This document shows positions 10,289 through 21,852 of a stretch of DNA of 64,000 nt, piece by piece. Source of the stretch: Uranotaenia lowii (Eukaryota; Arthropoda; Insecta; Diptera; Culicidae); NCBI RefSeq assembly GCF_029784155.1, contig NC_073693.1:314759536-314823535 (forward strand), in the 5' to 3' direction. Within the stretch, counting starts at the first letter, position 1; each line of letters opens with the position of its first letter. The position numbers and the translations under genes were made by a program. The notes beneath the pieces are model-generated. The model was not told where the DNA came from and did not search any database. It worked only from the letters and a program-made list of their open reading frames with translations.

Positions 10289-13200
10289 ATCTAGTGGTAA
10301 AATTTGTGTTAGTATTGGTACACGTTATTAAAAGTTATCCAAGATGGAACGCGGGAGGGAGAAAAAAATTCTGCACAACCGCCTGGCTAACCCTTCATGT
10401 TCAAGAAAAATGACCACCAAGGCTTTCAAACTTCCAAGATTGACACATCCCGGGACACCAATTTAAACTTGACAACTATAAGTGAAATGTTTCAGGTGCG
10501 TTTAAATAAGATTCCCGCAAGTTGATAATTTGGCAAGCCTAGTCATATAGGAGCATCATGCAAAACTTTTCAACTTCAACGGCTTCTAAAAACTTATTGT
10601 CCACAGATCATCAAACCAAGTTTTAAGGTTGGTGGGATATCAAGTTAAGTGAAGTTAAGTTGGGAATTAATTATTGGTTGCATCAGTTATTTTTAAATAT
10701 AAAAACAACGATTATCATCCTACTGAGATGAAAGAAAATGAGATAATGAAAAATCAAAGAAAACGTTTGAAAATTTATAGTTTTTTATACATTTGTGATG
10801 TCATAACGCATGAAGCACAAATTTCAGTACGTTTTGGTTTTGGTCAAATTAACTTTTACAATTTTTTTGTCAAAAATGTGTTTTAAGAAAAACTATGAAG
10901 CTACTGCCTACATTTAGGAGTAAAAAATACTACAAATTTTTTACCAGCTGAAATCATCAAAATTCATGTTTGGATGGAAGGAATTTTGAAATTAAAAAAA
11001 ACCCTTGATGCATACAAACCATATCCCAGCATAAGGAAACAAATTTAGAAAGTTTTTTTTTAATTTAAAGTTAAGAAGACAAACTCTCACAATAACTGAG
11101 GGCGGTCATTTTGAATGAAATAATTTGAGGGCGGTACATAAAGTTTTTGAGATTTGAGAATTATTTTCCAACTGTGATAATATAGAAGCCTCCATTATTC
11201 TACAATATTGTAAAACCTAATAATCCATAATCTATGTCTCTTGAAATAAAAGTTTTATGGCAATTTGTTTTCAAAAGGTTAGAGTGGTCCTACAAAAAAA
11301 AAACAATTTTTCGATAAATCTTTTCAGGGTGATATTTTATCTAAAAAATTTATAACAAGGTTTTAGATAATCATAATGCGCATCTTTTGTGGAAAACGGA
11401 TTACCACAATAAGTTTCTGTTTTGAAGTTGTTAATCAATTTGTGTTGAAAAATTACTCTTTTTGAGCCCCGATAACTCCAAACGGAGCGAGACGAATATT
11501 ATATCAATAATTGTATTTGAAAAATTACAGTGCTTAAAATATCAGAAAACTAGAGACATGATTAATGTTAAAAACGTTTAATCGTTGTTTGAAGTTTAGT
11601 AATCGCTAAAATTTCGAGAAAAATAGATAGAATTTGTGTCTGTGTTCTTCAAGAACTCAGAAACTACTGGACCGAATAATGTGAAATATGGCATGAAGTA
11701 GTTTTTCGAGTAAACAATTGTTCCAGTGAAGTTTTGAGTCAATCTCACCTAGGGGAGGAAAGGCTCGCATACATTATAACCGTGAAAAACAGTAAATTCT
11801 TTTAATTCTCTCATCAAGTTATGTGAAAATGTAAACATGTCCATTTAAGAATAACCTTTAGTGCACAAAAGCCCCTTATACCAAAGAAAGAGAATCCCCA
11901 TTCAATTTGAAAAAAAAAAATTAAACGAAATTTGTCAGAAAACACACAGGGTTATTTTCATCAAGTAATTTATGAAGAATAAGTGATTATCGATAACATG
12001 AACCCGCTCATTTGAATATTGGAAAGAGGGGGTGCATTTTATTATTTGGAAATTTTGAGCGATAACCTGGAAGAATCCATGCTAAAACGGGACAGGAGTA
12101 CAAATGCATTCAAAAGAAATATAATAATGACGGAACAAATTTCAATTCCTTTTTTTGTCACACGGAGTTGGAACCTTGCGGAGGGTGGTTAATACAAAAA
12201 AATAGGAAAAACTGCACGAAAGCTTGTATGCAAAAAATTTCATACTATATCATTGCACAAAACCTATAAATCAAGTAATTTCAATAAACTAAGAATATGA
12301 AAGCTGATAAGTCTCTCATCTCCCACAATTTGTTGATTGCTTTCATAATCTTTTAGATATTGATTTTCTTTTTACTAAATTGCCATGAAATGCTTCAAAC
12401 TTTATTTATTTGAGTTTTTTTTGTAAATTTCAAAGGGGGGCCAAAAAGCATACAAAACAATATTATTTTTTTAACATGAATGGCTCAAGAAAATCGTGTG
12501 GCCATCCCTAGCTCTAAAAAGAAATCCGGTGGGGGTTTGTGAATTTTTTAGAACACAAGGTAAACTGAAATTATGTTTATAATAAAAAAAAAAGAGCTGT
12601 TTAACTGTTTTGGGGTCTGGATGGAACCCCCAACCCCCGAAATATTACCGAAACCTTACAAAAATATATGCAAAGCGTGTTCAGTAAAGCATCAATCCCA
12701 ATTAAGCTCATCTTAACTGTTTATTATTTGTTTTTATCATTTCAATTAAAGATAAAGTGGATGTCATACTAGAGTGTCCTACCCAGAAATTCCCGGGGGG
12801 GGGGGGCGAATCGGGGATTCCCAAATCCCGTGTGAAAAGTGCTAAATTACTAAAAATTTACATGGTCTGAATTGGGAACATGAATCAGATTGGGCAAGGA
12901 AAATGATACCTTGATGAATGTTTTCAACTTTAATTTTTTTTCTTATTTTTTTTCTGAATTTGAAAATCAATGTTTTTTTTACTTTTTTAAACTTAGTAGT
13001 GTTAAAGTGAAAACGACAAAGAATCTATAAAATCAAACCATTCCACTAAGGAAATGCTAAGAAAAGAGTCTGAATGCTCTATTTTGCAACACTCATCATT
13101 TGGAGCTTCCGTTTCGCAAACAATTGATAGTTGAAAAATCATCGCAAAGAAATAACTTATTTTGAAAAAAAAAAAATGAATAGTTATCTGCAAATTCACG

Positions 13201-16032
13201 AGAAATATCAATTATTTAAAGCCTATCAAACCAACTTTTTTCAATAGTGGAAAATCTCTCATGATAATTTTTGATTTTTGCAGCTCGAATCAGACAAGTT
13301 TGTCAGTTAAAATACTTATTTCTTTTAATTTATAATTGCTGATTGAATTTTCGAAGCTTTAAAAAAGTTTAAAATGTTTTAGCACATAAAAAATAACCTT
13401 AAATTTAATAATACCATGTAGAAAATGTTTTGTATGCCTGAGAGTGCTAAAATCTTCATTTTAAATTTTTTGAGTATGCAATTCAGTAAACTGATTACTA
13501 CTGAGTTAAGAAAAAAATTTAAAAACATATATTTAATTTTCAAATAATGATGAAATCACCAAGTTTCCAGCGAACTCATTGACATTTAAAAGATTTTGAA
13601 AAACTGTAGTTATCGGCATTTTAATATGAGAACGATGTGTGAATTTTTATCTATGCTGATCACTGTATGTTATGTTACAACATGTAATCCTTAATCCAAA
13701 AAAGTCGAATTACAGGACTGGACTGAGAACCTTACAATTTAAGAAAAATGTTCAAAAAACAGTATTTTTGTGTGAAATGGACACTATCTGCAAACGAATG
13801 CAAAAGCATCGATGCTTTTGTTGATTTTCAAGATCTTGAAATACTTATGTTAACTTCATACAAAGTTAAACGAGCACATATTTGATGTGTATTTTCTACA
13901 TTTGAGTGGAACCCTTCGTGAGACTAACATGACTTTGAAATTTGAACTTTTCTTTTCAACGGATTTTCATTTCGTAGTATTTCCGTACAAAGCGATTCAA
14001 CTGGACTGCATAAGCGTGATTCAAAATAAATTGTTTTATGAAATCAAAATCTTTGGACTTACAAATGGTCTCTTGATTAGTAGGAAAACATCAAATCTTT
14101 TTCATCGCTTTATAAGTTGGAAAGTTGAAAATCTGAGTAGGAAGTCTTGCAAAATTGATGAAACGCTTCTTTGCCCTAATTTGTTAATTCAGATGTCACT
14201 TCGAACAATCTTCTTCAAGCTCGTAAGAAAATACGTACTAAGACAACATTCTATGAGGTACAACCATTATAAATAGAAATATGTTGTTAACATAAAGCTG
14301 TTCGTTAATTTTTATTTAGGTTCACACTTGAAATGAAATAATCAATTCCAAAAAATCTATTAACTTTCTATTAACAGTGGCTAAACTTTCCAAGAATATA
14401 AAAAATCTTCCTTTCTTTCACAAATAGCTTTCACCGTTTATTAGTATTCATTCCAGTTGAAACTCAATTTCAAAGTTTCCTATAGTACACAGATTTCCAC
14501 CGATATTCGAACCCGACAGAGGAAGAGAACATAAAACCATTCATCCAAAACTCGGACAAGAAATCTGGCAGCGGGTTTGGTCGATTGGTCGGTCAGAACG
14601 AGGGAAGTTGGTCGAAAATTTTCCTCCCAGTACAATTGAGTGCAATCGTTCAACCTCCGTACAGTTCAATCCGCTAACTTTCCACCCATTTTGGACTATC
14701 AGGAGGTATCGAAAATCAGTGTCCTTGCGGGAATCTTGGCGAGCATTTGCAGCCTCAAACGGAAGACCGATAAATACCTCCTTCAGCCATCGTGACCTCA
14801 CCTGCTTTCCTAGTTTCCAGAACTCAGCGGGGGTGGAGCTCCAGAGGACCAACGAATTTAATCAGCATGGGAAGCAGCATAGCTGGGTGCTTGGTTATGC
14901 AAATAATTCTAGTTTATTACTTTCGAGAGCGCAAAGTTTTCCCATTTATCCCGAAACTGAGCTGCTGACCTACCTGGTGGGCTGAATTGAGAGGGAATGC
15001 TTGGCTGATCTGGCAAATCATTCGGCAGAGGGCCGCTGTGGGTGGTCGACAGGTGTATGACCACCACCCCCGCTTTGCTAGCATTGTAACGTGGTTTCCA
15101 CTCAGCTCAGCAGGGGAAAAACTACGACGAAATTCGTTCCAGATTGAGTTGAAATTTCTTCTAATTTTGACTGAAGAGCACGGTGAAGGTTTCCTTTTTT
15201 TGCAGTCCAAGACGGTTTTTGGGGAAAACTTTATCCAGCTGCATGTTCTCACCGACTGACTGATGTAGTTAAAAGAGTGTAGGTAAATTTGCATTTTCGG
15301 GGCATTCGATCGATTTGGGTTTTTTTTTGCGATAGGAAAGTTCAAAGGGTAAAAATCAATTATTGATTGAAACAAAATTCTTGGTTAAATTTGAGCGAAG
15401 TTGAAGACAGTTTGTGAATTTATTCGAACGATAAGATGTATTTCTTTTAACTTCACTTATATTCTGGTCCCAAAACATTAAAATTTTGAGTTTTAAATCA
15501 TATTTCGATAGTTTTATGGCACAAGTCAGACTCCAAAACCCTTGTTTATAGACTAAATTATCACAGGGAAACAGCATTTTAATGCCTTTGTTTTGATAAC
15601 TGGCTTTGAAAGATATTAGCATTTTGGATTCGAATCTTTTTGAAGATTTTGTCTATCTCTTTATATTTGATTTTATCGGCTTTAAAAACTTTGAATTTGA
15701 AGTTTTGTATTGAATTATTAAAAAAATGTTTTTAAAATTAACAGGGGTTTTCTTTAAAATGAAGAACCGTGACACCTGAGCTTTTAAGGGCCATTTTTTT
15801 ATTTTTCATGGTCTGAATTAGAAAACCCAACACTATTGCCTGATTACACACTTTCCTAAATTTAAAGCTCCTACTTTGGAAGGTCAACTCAGAAACTCTT
15901 TTATTTAGTGATGTTTTTACCATCACGCATTTTTTTCCGGTTAAAATCGTATAAATTTGTACCCATCAGTTTTAAAAAAGTTTTTTCATAATCTTTATTA
16001 AAGTTATCAAGAGACCTTTTAAATTAAATATC
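10289..16032. other. Long AT-rich non-coding stretch
   Basis: I see no recognisable gene. Short frames (for example 13887-14276, 129 codons) lack motifs and are typical of chance ORFs. A run of 12 G lies at 12795-12806 in a GC-rich patch (12772-12835) that looks like one end of an inverted-repeat element, but I could not find its partner. A block around 11640-11760 resembles the degenerate units at 56085-56210 and 58560-59420. A GC-moderate island inside this stretch is listed separately. Confidence 0.5.
14470..15270. other. GC-moderate island of unknown nature
   Basis: The base composition is balanced, unlike the AT-rich DNA on either side, and overlapping short ORFs run on both strands (longest 152 codons, minus, 14917-15375). 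None carries a domain I recognise, and ORFs open on both strands of a GC-richer block are expected by chance. It could be a conserved non-coding block, an untranslated exon or an old mobile element. Confidence 0.35.
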
Positions 16033-16325
16033 CTGATTTCCCGCCTTTACCAGGTCTTGCTCGGATATTTGATACCAAAGATTTATTTACTTTATTCACA
16101 AAAATAAACAAAACACTCAAAAAAAGTGGAAGTTTTTCAAAGAAAAATCATGACCAATTTTATGGAAGCCTGAAATACGATTCGAAATCTGTTTATGTGT
16201 TTTGATGAAAAAAAATGTTTCAAGAGTTTTTCTTATTAATTATTATTGAACAATTCATGAGTTTTGACCAAATCTGCCCGGAAATTGCCCAGTTTTTGCA
16301 TTGAACGGAAATATCTGATTAGATT
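16033..16325. repeat. Diverged dispersed repeat, copy 1
   Basis: This shares ordered blocks with 50684-51085 in the same orientation: an ACC-AGG/TGG-CTTGCTCGGATAT start, a TTTATT-CACTTTATT block, a TACGATT-AATCTG block and a TTTTGACCAAAT-CCCGGA end. The element at 22563-23048 carries related CCGGATATTTGATAC sequence on the opposite strand. The copies are heavily diverged, so this is an old, unnamed family. Confidence 0.5.
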
Positions 16326-16362
16326 TAGTTGATTTTTTATATAGATTCAAGGCTGGATTAAA

Positions 16363-16566
16363 GGGGGGGGGGGGGAGGGGCAAAAGGGGCAACTGCCCCG
16401 GGTTTATATGGCTTAAATCATACTTCTTCAATTTCTACAAATCTATGAAAAAAAAAATTAAAACTAGAAAATCGGAATGAAATCTTGAAATTTAACAACG
16501 ACAAGGGGCCTCCATGAAATAATATCTAGAAAAGTTTTTCAAGCTAAGGGGGCCCCCTAGAGAGTA
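16363..16566. mobile_element. GC-clamped dispersed element, copy 1
   Basis: This begins with a G-run and the block AGGGGCAAAAGGGGCAACTG, has an AT-rich centre, and ends AAGGGGGCCCCCTAGAG. The same order of blocks occurs, inverted, at 58202-58436. No coding sequence is present. Two copies with matching ends and a common centre support a dispersed non-autonomous element. No target duplication was identified. Confidence 0.55.
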
Positions 16567-17318
16567 GTGAAGAAATTCACCCGCATCTTGCAGGCTGGGA
16601 ATATAAAAATTTTGGTATTGAATTCCAAAATTTTCAACTCAAAATCTGGACAGTAATATTGTAAACCAAATTCGAAAAAAATAAAGATGAATATGAGGCA
16701 AAACACCTCCAATTTTTTTTTTTATCGAAACATGTTAGCTCACAGTGCCTGAAGAGAACAGAGAAGCTTTATGATAAACATTTCCGAATTTCACCCGGGC
16801 AGTATCGGAGTTATTTTTTTATTATAAATTTTCTACTTTTCAATCAATAAATTATTTTATTATTATTATTCAATAAATTGTTTTATTAGTATAAATTTTC
16901 ACTTTTCAATCATTATTATTGAACTTTCCGTTGGTTCCTAAATTTTAAACCGTTTTCCCTTCCTTTTTTGAAAATAAATGCTTAAAAAAAACTGTAGTTG
17001 CTTCAATTGGACCGATTGACAGTATAGAGTTTCTTTATTGAATTTCCATCCCAAATTTTGCCTTAGACTTGATGGAACATTTTCAACTGATTTAACCTAA
17101 TCAGCTACTGAAGTAAATATCCTAAGTTCAGTATATCATTTTCCAAATGATCATTCCTAAAATATCATAAAAACGATCTAATAGTTGAGTTGCCAATATC
17201 ATTGAGTGATTTTCTTAACATGAATATTTCTATGTTTTTAATCTTATCTCTATCCAGATTCAATTCATTGAGATTTTCAAGTCTTGTGGTGTTTCTTCAG
17301 TTACTGAAGTTCAGTTTC
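16567..17318. other. AT-rich spacer left of the LINE
   Basis: I see no gene here. There is a local ATT-rich duplication near 16840-16920 (repeated TCAATAAATT and TTTTATTA blocks). Confidence 0.5.
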
Positions 17319-17512
17319 ATGGTTTTTCTGAATCACTTCCATCTGTACCGTTGAGCCGTCAACACGTACGCCGGAGCATCGTATCGTTGCTGTGTACCTG
17401 CAGGAACATTTTACATTATTTATTTTTTCCTTACCTGTATTTCAATCAGCACTTTTCAGTGCTAAAATTATTTTCATTTTCTTTTATTCATATTTTCACT
17501 TTTCTTTCCAGC

Positions 17513-18947
17513 ATGGGGAAGTCTTCGGCCGGCTCAAGGGCCGGAAGAAAACGGATTGCTGAACCTAATCCAGGGCCATCTGCCAAAAAAGTTGAAATTT
17601 CCAATTCATTCGATGTCCTTCATAACATCGGTGATGAGGAAATATTCATATTTAATTCTGATAAGAGTACTAAGAAACCTTCTTCTTCTTCTTAAACTCT
17701 TAAAAACGAAAAGATTCCACCAATAACGGTCACGATTCCTGACTTCAATGCCTTTCGAAAAGAAATCGTCACTTCCGTCAAGGATGTGAAGATTTCTTTT
17801 CAGATCGGTCGAAGGGGAACTGCTCGTATATTGGCGGAATCTTTTAATGATTTTCAAAAAATTTTAAATTATTTGAATAATAAAAAAACACCAATTTTTT
17901 ACGTACGACACTAGAGGTGATCGTCCTTTTAAAGTTGTACTTCGTGGTCTCACCGGCGATCAGACACCGGATGAGATCACAAATGAATTAAATTCTTTGT
18001 TAGGTTTTTCTCCAATTCAAGTAATTCAAATGAGGAAAAGAACCAACACGAATAATACCAGTAGTGTTGGTTTTGCTCCTGAACTTTATTTGATCCATTT
18101 TAAAAAGGATCAGGTTAATAATTTGAAAATTTTGGAAAAGGCTCGTCTTATGTTTCATTGTCGAGTAAAATTTGAACCTTTTCGTAAATCCCATACCAAT
18201 TTTTTACAAAATATTACGCAATGTCGTCGTTGTCAAGCTTTTTGTCATGGCACGAAAAATTGTAGAATGAATGCCAGATGCATGTTTTGCGGCTCATTCG
18301 ATCATGAAAAATCTAAATGCCTTTTTGGTGGTGATAAGCCAAAAACAGAATTTTTTAAGTGTGCGAATTGCGCAGGTAATCATTCCTCGAATTCTCTAGA
18401 TTGTCCCGTTAGGGCAAAAATTGTTGCTTCTAGGAAAAACCCCAAAGTTTCCAGAAAAATTTCTTCTCCTCCTTCCTCTTTTTCGTCTACACACGTCAGA
18501 CCGGCAAACAACCTGCCTGTTCGCAGTCAGCCTCGGCCTACATTGGAATCACGGCTGGGTAATACCCGAAGTGATTTTAATGTTACCTGGGCTGATTCTG
18601 CGCCACAGACTCGTTGTTTATCGTTTGCAGAGGTGGTTGAAAATGGGTTTCCCTCTTCAGGTTTAACTAATAAAAATGGGAAAAAACCAAGTCTCAACGT
18701 TCATGCGAAGGCTTGGGAAAATCCCCGAAATTCAAATACTTTTTCTTCCCCTTCATTTTCTGATCCTAACAATTTTGTTGATTTGGGTGAGATTACTGAG
18801 GAAAAATTAAAATTTTTGCATCAAAATTTAATGGAAATGATGCAACTTATGTTGAAAGCAAATTCAATGTTTGAAGCTTTCCAAACTTCTTTTAATTATG
18901 CTAACAAAATTATTATGACTTTACGATTCCCTCATGGATCCAAATAG
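17513..18947 (+). pseudogene. LINE ORF1 (gag-like RNA-binding protein), broken
   Basis: ORF1 encodes the nucleic-acid-binding protein that coats LINE RNA. The likely start is ATG 17513, followed by a basic N-terminus. The frame meets an in-frame TAA at 17693-17695, stays recognisable in the same frame to about 17895, then shifts by one base at a T6 run (17895-17900). It continues in the third frame to TAG 18945-18947. The C-terminal 316 codons are intact. They include three cysteine-histidine knuckles around 18217-18400 (CX2CX4HX4C, CX2CX4HX4C, CX2CX3HX6C), as in Jockey-type ORF1 proteins. The end overlaps the ORF2 start by 14 bases. Two lesions make this a pseudogene unless they are sequencing errors; the T-run lesion is the more suspect. 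Confidence 0.88.
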
Positions 18948-21591
18948 ATGTTTAAATATTATGAATTGGAACGCTAGATCTTTGCTGGCTAACCAAGATG
19001 AATTCTTTTTATTTTTGAATACTCAAAACATACATATTGCTGCCATCACTGAAACTTTTTTAAAGCCAGACAATAACTTGAAAAGCAATGCTTTCTTTAA
19101 AATTTTGCGAAATGATCGACTTGATCGACAAGGTGGGGGTGTAGCTATTGTCATCAATAGTCGTCTCAAATTTAGACTTCTTCCTTCATTCAATACAAAA
19201 GTCTTAGAAACAATTGGAATTGAATTAGAAACTTCTATGGGGAAAATTATAATTGTTGCCGCATACTTGCCATTTCAATGCAGCGGTGAACAGAAAAATT
19301 TTTTGAAGGGAGATTTACAAAAACTCACCAGAAATAAATCTAAATTTTTTATTATTGGTGACTTTAATGCAAAACACCGATCTTGGAATAATATTTCATC
19401 AAATTCTAATGGGAATATTTTGTTTAATGATTGCTCTGCAGGTTATTATACTGTTGAATATCCTAATGGGCATACTTGTTTTTCTTCAATTAGAAATCCC
19501 TCCACAATTGATTTGGTTCTAACGGATTTAGGCGAGCATTGTAGTCAATTAGTTACTCATGCGGACCTCGATTCAGACCACCTTCCAGTAACTTTCTCTT
19601 TATCCCAAAGTCCCATTGAAAATCCTTTAAAATCAACTTTTAATTTTCAAAAGGCTAACTGGGAGCGATATATGAATTTTATTGAACGTAATTTAGATGT
19701 AAACGTTCCACTGAATTCAATAGAAGATATTGATTTGGCTGTAGAAAATTTGACAACTTCAATAGTCAATGCTAAAGCCGCTTCAATACCTAAAGTTAAA
19801 CATAAATTTAATCAACCTTTAATTGATGATGATCTTCAGTTTTTGATACGACTGAAAAACATTCGTCGACGCCAATTTCAACGTACTAGGGATCCTTATT
19901 TAAAATTTATTTATTGCGACCTTCAAAAAGAGATCAAACGTCGTTTAAATTTCATTCGAAATGAAAATTTTGCTAAAGCAGTAGAGGACATAAAACCCTA
20001 CTCAAAGCCATTTTGGAAATTAACTAAAATTCTGAAAAAGCCCCAGAAGCCAATTCCTACTTTGAAAGATGGGGTTAAACTTCTTTTAACTAACGCAGAA
20101 AAAGCTCAAAAATTAGCCCAACAGTTTGAGTCTGCTCATGATTTTAATTTAAACGTTGTAAGTCCAATTGATGCTCAAATTTCCTTAGAATTTGATGATA
20201 TTCTTTCAAAGCAAAATGTGTTTGAAAGTTCTTGTGAGACAAATATTGATGAACTTAAATTGATTTTCAAAAAATTTAAAAATATGAAAGCTCCAGGGGA
20301 AGATGGGATTTTCTATATTCTTATTAAAAAGTTGCCTGAAAGCACTTTAAATTTTTTAGTTAAAATCTTCAACAAATGTTTTCACTTGGCTTATTTTCCC
20401 AATAAATGGAAAAATGCCAAAGTAACTCCAATTTTGAAACCTGGAAAAAGTGCTTCAGAGCCTTCAAGTTATCGACCAATTAGTTTGCTTCCTTCTTTAA
20501 GTAAACTATTTGAGAGAGTTATTTTGAATAGAATGATGATTCACATTAATCAGAATTCTATTTTCCCTGATGAACAATTTGGTTTTCGTCATGGACATTC
20601 TACTACACATCAACTTTTGAGTGTAACTAATATGATTAACGCTAGCAAATCTGAGGGTTATTCAACTGGTGTTGCTCTTCTTGATATTGAAAAAGCTTTT
20701 GACAGTGTTTGGCACAAAGGTTTAGTAGCTAAATTAGCTCGATTTGATTTTCCTGTATATCTCACCAAAATTATTCAAAATTATTTGACTAGCCGAACCT
20801 TACAAGTAAGCTATCAAAATTCATGCTCTGAAAGGACACCCATTAGAGCTGGTGTCCCTCAGGGCAGTATACTTGGGCCAATCTTATACAATATTTTTAC
20901 TTCTGATCTTCCTGATGTCCCAGAAGGAAAAGGTAGAAGATTATTTGCTGATGATACTTTGCTTTCAGCCAAAGGTCGAAATTTACGGGTGGTACGCAGT
21001 AGATTGCAACAAAATTTAAATTCCTTTTTTAATTACTTGAAAATGTGGAAAATTTCTCCTAACGCTTCCAAAACTCAACTTATTTTATTTCCCCATAAGC
21101 CAAGAGCAAATTTTTTAAAACCTAATGAAAATTATTCCATAACTTTTAATGGGGTTTCATTAGAATGGTCTGATCACGTGAAGTACTTGGGACTCACACT
21201 TGATCGGAATCTTACTTTTAAAAATCACATTGAAGATATTCAATCTAAATGTAATAAATACACTAAATCTCTTTATTCTCTCATCAACAGGAAATCCAGG
21301 TTGTGTCTGCGAAACAAGATGTTAATCTACAAACAGGTCTTTCGACCAGCGATAATGTATGCAGTTCCGATTTGGTCTAGCTGCTGCGCGACGAGGAAGA
21401 AAGCCATCCAGAGGATTCAGAACAAGGTTCTGAAAATGATTTTGCGGCTTCCACCTTGGCACAGCACCGAAGATCTTCATCGGATTGCAGGCATAGAATC
21501 GATCGGAGAGATGGCCAACAAAATCATCTCCAACTTCAGAGGCAAATCGATGCAGTCTTCCATCGCAGAGATTCGTTCTCTTTACAATTAA
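18934..21591 (+). CDS. LINE ORF2: endonuclease-reverse transcriptase (Jockey type)
   Basis: This is an 885-residue enzyme that nicks target DNA and copies the element RNA onto it. The N-terminal apurinic-type endonuclease shows NWNAR (11-15), catalytic-type E40, GDFNAKH (142-148), TIDLVL with D193 and SDH (214-216). The reverse transcriptase follows, with KAPGEDG near 450, a motif A aspartate in DIEKAFD (D584), GVPQGS (640-645) and the catalytic FADD (671-674). A KYLGL thumb-side motif lies about 80 residues later. No RNase H domain follows, and the length is normal for Jockey-group ORF2. The ATG overlaps the ORF1 end in another frame, which suggests translation coupled to ORF1 (inference). 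The last 300 bases are GC-richer than the AT-rich remainder. There is no internal stop, so the enzyme may be functional. Confidence 0.97.
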   Translation: MDPNRCLNIMNWNARSLLANQDEFFLFLNTQNIHIAAITETFLKPDNNLKSNAFFKILRNDRLDRQGGGVAIVINSRLKFRLLPSFNTKVLETIGIELETSMGKIIIVAAYLPFQCSGEQKNFLKGDLQKLTRNKSKFFIIGDFNAKHRSWNNISSNSNGNILFNDCSAGYYTVEYPNGHTCFSSIRNPSTIDLVLTDLGEHCSQLVTHADLDSDHLPVTFSLSQSPIENPLKSTFNFQKANWERYMNFIERNLDVNVPLNSIEDIDLAVENLTTSIVNAKAASIPKVKHKFNQPLIDDDLQFLIRLKNIRRRQFQRTRDPYLKFIYCDLQKEIKRRLNFIRNENFAKAVEDIKPYSKPFWKLTKILKKPQKPIPTLKDGVKLLLTNAEKAQKLAQQFESAHDFNLNVVSPIDAQISLEFDDILSKQNVFESSCETNIDELKLIFKKFKNMKAPGEDGIFYILIKKLPESTLNFLVKIFNKCFHLAYFPNKWKNAKVTPILKPGKSASEPSSYRPISLLPSLSKLFERVILNRMMIHINQNSIFPDEQFGFRHGHSTTHQLLSVTNMINASKSEGYSTGVALLDIEKAFDSVWHKGLVAKLARFDFPVYLTKIIQNYLTSRTLQVSYQNSCSERTPIRAGVPQGSILGPILYNIFTSDLPDVPEGKGRRLFADDTLLSAKGRNLRVVRSRLQQNLNSFFNYLKMWKISPNASKTQLILFPHKPRANFLKPNENYSITFNGVSLEWSDHVKYLGLTLDRNLTFKNHIEDIQSKCNKYTKSLYSLINRKSRLCLRNKMLIYKQVFRPAIMYAVPIWSSCCATRKKAIQRIQNKVLKMILRLPPWHSTEDLHRIAGIESIGEMANKIISNFRGKSMQSSIAEIRSLYN

Positions 21592-21808
21592 GTTAGTTTT
21601 TAGGATTTAGGATTAAGTTTATACATTTTTTTTTTTTTGCTCAACAGGATATTCTCCTATAAATCAAATTATTTATTGCTAAAGCAAATTAAAATCAAAT
21701 AAACAATGTTTAAAATTAACTGTATCAAAGAGTTGAACTGATCATAATTGATCTGAACACTTTAATTTAACTTTAATAATGTAACTTAAATGTAATGATT
21801 AAAAGACT

Positions 21809-21814
21809 AATAAA
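21809..21814 (+). promoter_or_regulatory. AATAAA hexamer upstream of the LINE tail
   Basis: AATAAA lies about 10 bases before the terminal A-run. It fits a polyadenylation signal at the 3' end of the LINE transcript. Confidence 0.7.
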
Positions 21815-21852
21815 GACATATTTAAAAAAAAAAAAAAATGGTTTTTCTGAAT

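Larger units (their letters stand above)
17334..21837 (+). mobile_element. Full-length Jockey-type non-LTR retrotransposon
   Basis: The element spans a 5' untranslated region of about 180 bp, ORF1, ORF2, a 3' untranslated region and a poly(A) tail (about 21823-21837). A 15-bp direct repeat, ATGGTTTTTCTGAAT, occurs at 17319-17333 and, sharing the last tail A, at 21838-21852, so both ends are defined and the copy is not 5'-truncated. A gag-like ORF1 with zinc knuckles, followed by an endonuclease-reverse transcriptase ORF2 without RNase H, fits the Jockey group. ORF1 is broken while ORF2 is open, so this copy cannot supply its own ORF1 protein. It may still be a source of ORF2 enzyme. Confidence 0.95.

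Noticed and set aside
12772..12835. Terminus of another inverted-repeat element with a 12-G run
   Set aside because: No inverted partner was found within the window, so no element can be delimited.
14541..15375. Pair of opposing ORFs of 103-152 codons in the GC-moderate island
   Set aside because: Frames are open on both strands with no domain, codon or splice evidence to favour either; treated as chance.
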